A DNA stretch of 64,000 bases. It comes from Actinomycetes bacterium (GTDB taxonomy: Bacteria; Actinomycetota; Actinomycetes; Mycobacteriales; Mycobacteriaceae). Every line of letters begins with the position of its first letter. Positions within the stretch are counted from its first letter, which is position 1. Positions 61,291 to 64,000 of this stretch are shown piece by piece. Made by a program: the position numbers and the translations under genes. The stretch covers positions 1 to 64,000 of the forward strand of contig JAEXZY010000143.1 in NCBI GenBank assembly GCA_023404955.1. The letters run 5' to 3'. The notes below the pieces were generated by a model. That model saw only the letters and a list, made by a program, of their open reading frames with translations, did no database searches and was not told where the DNA came from.

Positions 61291-61758
61291 ATGATCGGTT
61301 GGCACGTCAAGACCGCCTCAGCTGTGGGCGCCGCCGCGGTGGCGGGCCTGCTGGCTTGTGCGCCGCTAGCGGCCGCCGATCCCGACCCGGCGATTCCACT
61401 TCCTGCCCCTGCCCCAGTCCAGCCGCCCGTGGATCCGGTTGCGGGTCCGGGTGCGCCGGTACAGGCGCTGGCCGGTGGTTCAGCTGACGTGGTGGCAGCG
61501 GCACCGCCCGCCGAGGTGCCGCATCTGTCGAGTCCCGAGAACCTGCCTCCGGGGACCACCGAGACCCCGGCGCCGCAGACCCGTCTCAGCTATCTGCGGG
61601 ACCTCTGGCATTCGATGCAGACCCAGGAGGTGTCCGGCTCGGATGCACTACTGCTGCTGACCCAGCGCCCGATGTCGGCGACGCCCGGCATGCAGCCCAC
61701 TCCGCCGATCCCGCCGGCGCCGGCCCCCGCGCCCGAACCCGCGCCGCTGGCCCCTTAA
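61291..61758 (+). CDS. Secreted proline-rich protein
   Basis: A 155-aa protein with a signal peptide (ASAVGAAAVAGLLACAPLAAADPDP; cleavage after AAADP-type site) and Pro/Ala-rich segments at both ends of a short helical core (TRLSYLRDLWHSMQTQEVSGSDALLLLTQRP). Predicted to be exported; function unknown. ATG 61291 is chosen with AAGGGGG upstream. Its stop overlaps that of the convergent molybdopterin oxidoreductase gene (CTTAA). Confidence 0.7.
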   Translation: MIGWHVKTASAVGAAAVAGLLACAPLAAADPDPAIPLPAPAPVQPPVDPVAGPGAPVQALAGGSADVVAAAPPAEVPHLSSPENLPPGTTETPAPQTRLSYLRDLWHSMQTQEVSGSDALLLLTQRPMSATPGMQPTPPIPPAPAPAPEPAPLAP

Positions 61759-64000
61759 TTCGCCGCGTCCGCCAACGCTTCGATCCGCGCAGGCACGTGC
61801 TTGTGCAACGGCGTGCCCGCATAGTCGTCGCGCCATCGGCTGGACGTGAGCGCATTCGGCGCGACCCCGGGCGCCACGGTGCGCCCCTCGGCGTCGACGA
61901 AGTCCACCCCGAATCCGTTGGGCAGTGAGGCGTGCCCGGGCAGCATCGCGTCGCTGACCTCGACCACCGCCTCGGCCGAGCCGGCCGCGGTGCTGATGCG
62001 AGCCCGTGCTCCGTCGGACAATCCCAGCGCAGCCGCGTCTGCGGGGCTGACCCGCAGCGCCCCCTGCGGGTCTCGGGTGCGCCAACTCGGGTCGCGCAGG
62101 ATGTCGTTGGCGGTGAAGGCGCGGCGCTCCCCGGCTGAGAGCACGATCGGGAACTCCGGTGAGGTGAGCCCGGCAGGCTCCTGGGTCAGTTTCTCCACCT
62201 CCGCGAGCATCTCGGGTATCGCGATCGCGATCTTGCGGTCGTCGTGCGTGATCAGCGCGAAGTCGTCCTCGTAGTCATGGACGGTGAACGTCACCCCGGA
62301 GCGTCCGGCGAGGATGGCCTCGAACAGCGCGTTGCCGTCGGCGTGACCGGCGCGCCGTACCGCCTCCGGATAGGTCATCGCGGTCTTCTGCGCCAACCCC
62401 CACAACGCGGCGGCACCGGCCAGACCCTCGGGCAGCGTCGCCCCCAGCGTTTCGTACAGCACGAACGGGAGCACCTTCGCCAGGCCGGGGTTCGCGCCGA
62501 CGGCGGTCAAGAACGCGGCGGCGAACTCGTCGAGACCGCGCTCGGCGGCCTCACGGAGCGGAACGAGTTCGGCCTCGTCGACGACGCCGAGTGCCCGGGT
62601 GAGACGGGCCCAGATCTCGGGCTCGGGCAGCGTGCCCTCCAGCGGCTCCATCAACCGGTGACGCAGGTGGAAGGTGTTGCGGGGGAACTCGAGATTGAAG
62701 AACGTCGCTTCGGCCTTCTCGAACTGGCTGGCGGCCGGCAGCACGTAGTGCGCCAGCCGCGCGGTTTCGGTCATCGCCACGTCGATGACCACCAGCAGTT
62801 CCAGGCTCTCGAACGCCGCCTGTACTGCGGCGGAATCGGCGATCGAATGGGCGGGATTGCTGCTCTCCACGACCAGCGCGCGGAACCGGTCGGGGTGGTC
62901 GGTGAGGATCTCGTCGGGCACCACGTTGCTCGGCATCAACCCGCCGATGATCGGCGCACCGGTGACGGGAGTGCGGCCGACCCCGCCGGGCCGGAAGAGC
63001 GGCGCGAACGACGAATGCAGATGCTGCGAGCCGGGTTTGGCGAAGTTGCCGGTGAGGATCCACAGCATCTTGTTCAGATAGGAGCACAGCGTGCTGTTGA
63101 CCGACTGCTGGATGCCGAGGTCCTCGAAGACTGCGACGCTGTCGGCCCGGGCGATCCGCCGGGCCGCCTCACGCAACAGGTTCTCGTCGACCCCGCAGCG
63201 CGCGGCGTAGTCGGTGACGGGCACCCGGGCCAGCACCGCGCGCACCTCCTCGGCACCGTGGACGTGCTCAGTGAGAAATGCTTCGTCACAACGGTTTTCC
63301 TGTACGAGCACCGCTGCGAGCGCAGCAAGACACCAGGCATCGGTGCCGGGCCGCACCCGAAGGTGGAAGTCGGCCATCTTCGCGGTGTCGGTGAGCACCG
63401 GATCGATCACGATCATCGAGCGCGCCGGATCCTTGGCGATCTCGTTGAGCACCACGCGGGCGCGCGGAAAGCTCTGCGACATCCACGGGTTCTTCCCGAC
63501 GAACACCGACACCTCGGCGTGCTCGAACTCACCCCGGGTATGACCGCCGTAGAAGTGGGCGTCAACCCAGTGCTCGCCGGTCTTCTCCTGCGCCAGCGCA
63601 TTGGATCGGTGGTAGGAGCCCAGGGCTTTGAGAAAAGCCCCGCTGTAGGCGCCACCGAGGTGGTTACCCTGGCCACCGCCCCCGTAGTAGAGGATCTTGT
63701 CGCCACCGTAGGCCTCGGCGATCGCCGAGAACCCGGACGCGATCTCCGATATGGCGGTGTCCCAATCGATCTCCTCGTAGGAGCTGTCGGGGCGGCGGCG
63801 CATCGGGGAGGTGAGCCGGTTGCGTTGGTTCTGGTAGTGGTCGAGCCGCAGCGCCTTGTTACAGGTGTACCCCTGCGACGCGGGATGGTTCTTGTCGCCA
63901 CGGATGCGGGCGAGCCTGCGGTCGTCGACCTGGACGACGATGCCGCAGTTGCACTCACAGAGGATGCAGGCGGTCGGCTGCCAGTCAGCCGGGGTGTCGG
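61755..64000 (-). CDS. Molybdopterin oxidoreductase (formate dehydrogenase/nitrate reductase alpha-like), 5' truncated
   Basis: The frame is open to the window edge, so the start is missing; 748 codons are visible. A [4Fe-4S] domain is present at the visible N-terminus (CILCECNCGIVV, then GYTCNKALRL), followed by the molybdopterin-guanine dinucleotide domains (GGGGQGNHLGGAYSGAF, VIDPVLTDTAKMADFHLRVRPGTDAW, PSNVVPDEILTDHPDRFRALVVESSNP) and a C-terminal dinucleotide-binding fold. It is a cytosolic-type enzyme (no Tat signal can be judged). The metal-ligand residue and the substrate were not determined. ATG 63803 is internal, not the start. Confidence 0.85.
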   Translation of the reverse strand, partial: DTPADWQPTACILCECNCGIVVQVDDRRLARIRGDKNHPASQGYTCNKALRLDHYQNQRNRLTSPMRRRPDSSYEEIDWDTAISEIASGFSAIAEAYGGDKILYYGGGGQGNHLGGAYSGAFLKALGSYHRSNALAQEKTGEHWVDAHFYGGHTRGEFEHAEVSVFVGKNPWMSQSFPRARVVLNEIAKDPARSMIVIDPVLTDTAKMADFHLRVRPGTDAWCLAALAAVLVQENRCDEAFLTEHVHGAEEVRAVLARVPVTDYAARCGVDENLLREAARRIARADSVAVFEDLGIQQSVNSTLCSYLNKMLWILTGNFAKPGSQHLHSSFAPLFRPGGVGRTPVTGAPIIGGLMPSNVVPDEILTDHPDRFRALVVESSNPAHSIADSAAVQAAFESLELLVVIDVAMTETARLAHYVLPAASQFEKAEATFFNLEFPRNTFHLRHRLMEPLEGTLPEPEIWARLTRALGVVDEAELVPLREAAERGLDEFAAAFLTAVGANPGLAKVLPFVLYETLGATLPEGLAGAAALWGLAQKTAMTYPEAVRRAGHADGNALFEAILAGRSGVTFTVHDYEDDFALITHDDRKIAIAIPEMLAEVEKLTQEPAGLTSPEFPIVLSAGERRAFTANDILRDPSWRTRDPQGALRVSPADAAALGLSDGARARISTAAGSAEAVVEVSDAMLPGHASLPNGFGVDFVDAEGRTVAPGVAPNALTSSRWRDDYAGTPLHKHVPARIEALADAAN

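Noticed and set aside
1..64000. Search for tRNA/rRNA genes, CRISPR arrays, insertion sequences or phage genes
   Set aside because: No repeat-spacer pattern, transposase or integrase motif, or tRNA-like cloverleaf was seen on reading; genes are tightly packed chromosomal types.

Overview
The window is chromosomal DNA from a high-GC actinobacterium, almost certainly a fast-growing, environmental member of Mycobacteriaceae (Mycolicibacterium-like). Diagnostic genes are the Apa/FAP antigen, an antigen 85C-type mycolyltransferase, a mycolic acid methyltransferase, CYP124 and CYP125, an LpqH-family lipoprotein, an LdtMt1-type L,D-transpeptidase, a DUF222/13E12 gene with a mycobacterial SOS box, and IdeR-like boxes next to bfrA. 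A lon gene, which from memory M. tuberculosis lacks, and a ureide-type nitrogen module fit a saprophyte. Several stretches follow the Rv1860-Rv1879 order of M. tuberculosis from memory (apa, Rv1866/Rv1867-type genes, a DUF1810 gene, bfd-bfrA, glnA3), with many insertions. I see no rRNA, tRNA, IS element, prophage or CRISPR array. No gene-free stretch exceeds about 210 bp.

Layout. 1-8.4 kb: apa 3' end, stress membrane protein, CPBP protease, phosphoketolase, and a tandem CoA transferase with a thiolase-like enzyme. 8.4-14.6 kb: a leftward run of mdh, a lipoprotein, a HhH-GPD protein, a TfoX-like protein, an LLM flavin oxidoreductase and lon, with two related hairpins after the LLM gene and after lon. 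14.7-24.4 kb: deaminases, oxidoreductases, fbpC, DUF1810, a GH13 hydrolase, a TPR protein, and a TetR/membrane protein pair with a palindromic operator facing a cupin gene. 24.6-27.9 kb: a giant cyclase-STAND-LuxR regulator. 27.9-32.3 kb: a GntR-amidase-isochorismatase-NCS2 permease operon that looks like a biuret/allophanate pathway. 32.4-38.9 kb: DUF222 gene under a LexA box, flavin monooxygenase, FUSC transporter, EthD-like protein, enoyl-CoA hydratase.

38.9-47.6 kb: iron storage (bfd/bfrA), a CMD-fold protein with glnA3, an ArsR-SRPBCC pair with a perfect operator, an amidohydrolase with an NTF2-like protein, a predicted Tat-exported dienelactone hydrolase lipoprotein and a GT4 glycosyltransferase. 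47.6-55 kb: CYP124, two small conserved-looking proteins, mycolate methyltransferase, ureohydrolase, thioesterase, threonine dehydratase-like enzyme, and a proline-rich membrane protein. 55-64 kb: L,D-transpeptidase, a 54-aa protein, LpqH-family lipoprotein, XRE and TetR regulators, a frameshifted FAD monooxygenase, CYP125, a secreted proline-rich protein and a molybdopterin oxidoreductase cut by the window end.

Many genes overlap by 4 bp (GTGA/ATGA), showing translational coupling; these joints were used to choose starts. All functional calls are from reading the sequence and remembered family motifs; no database search was run.
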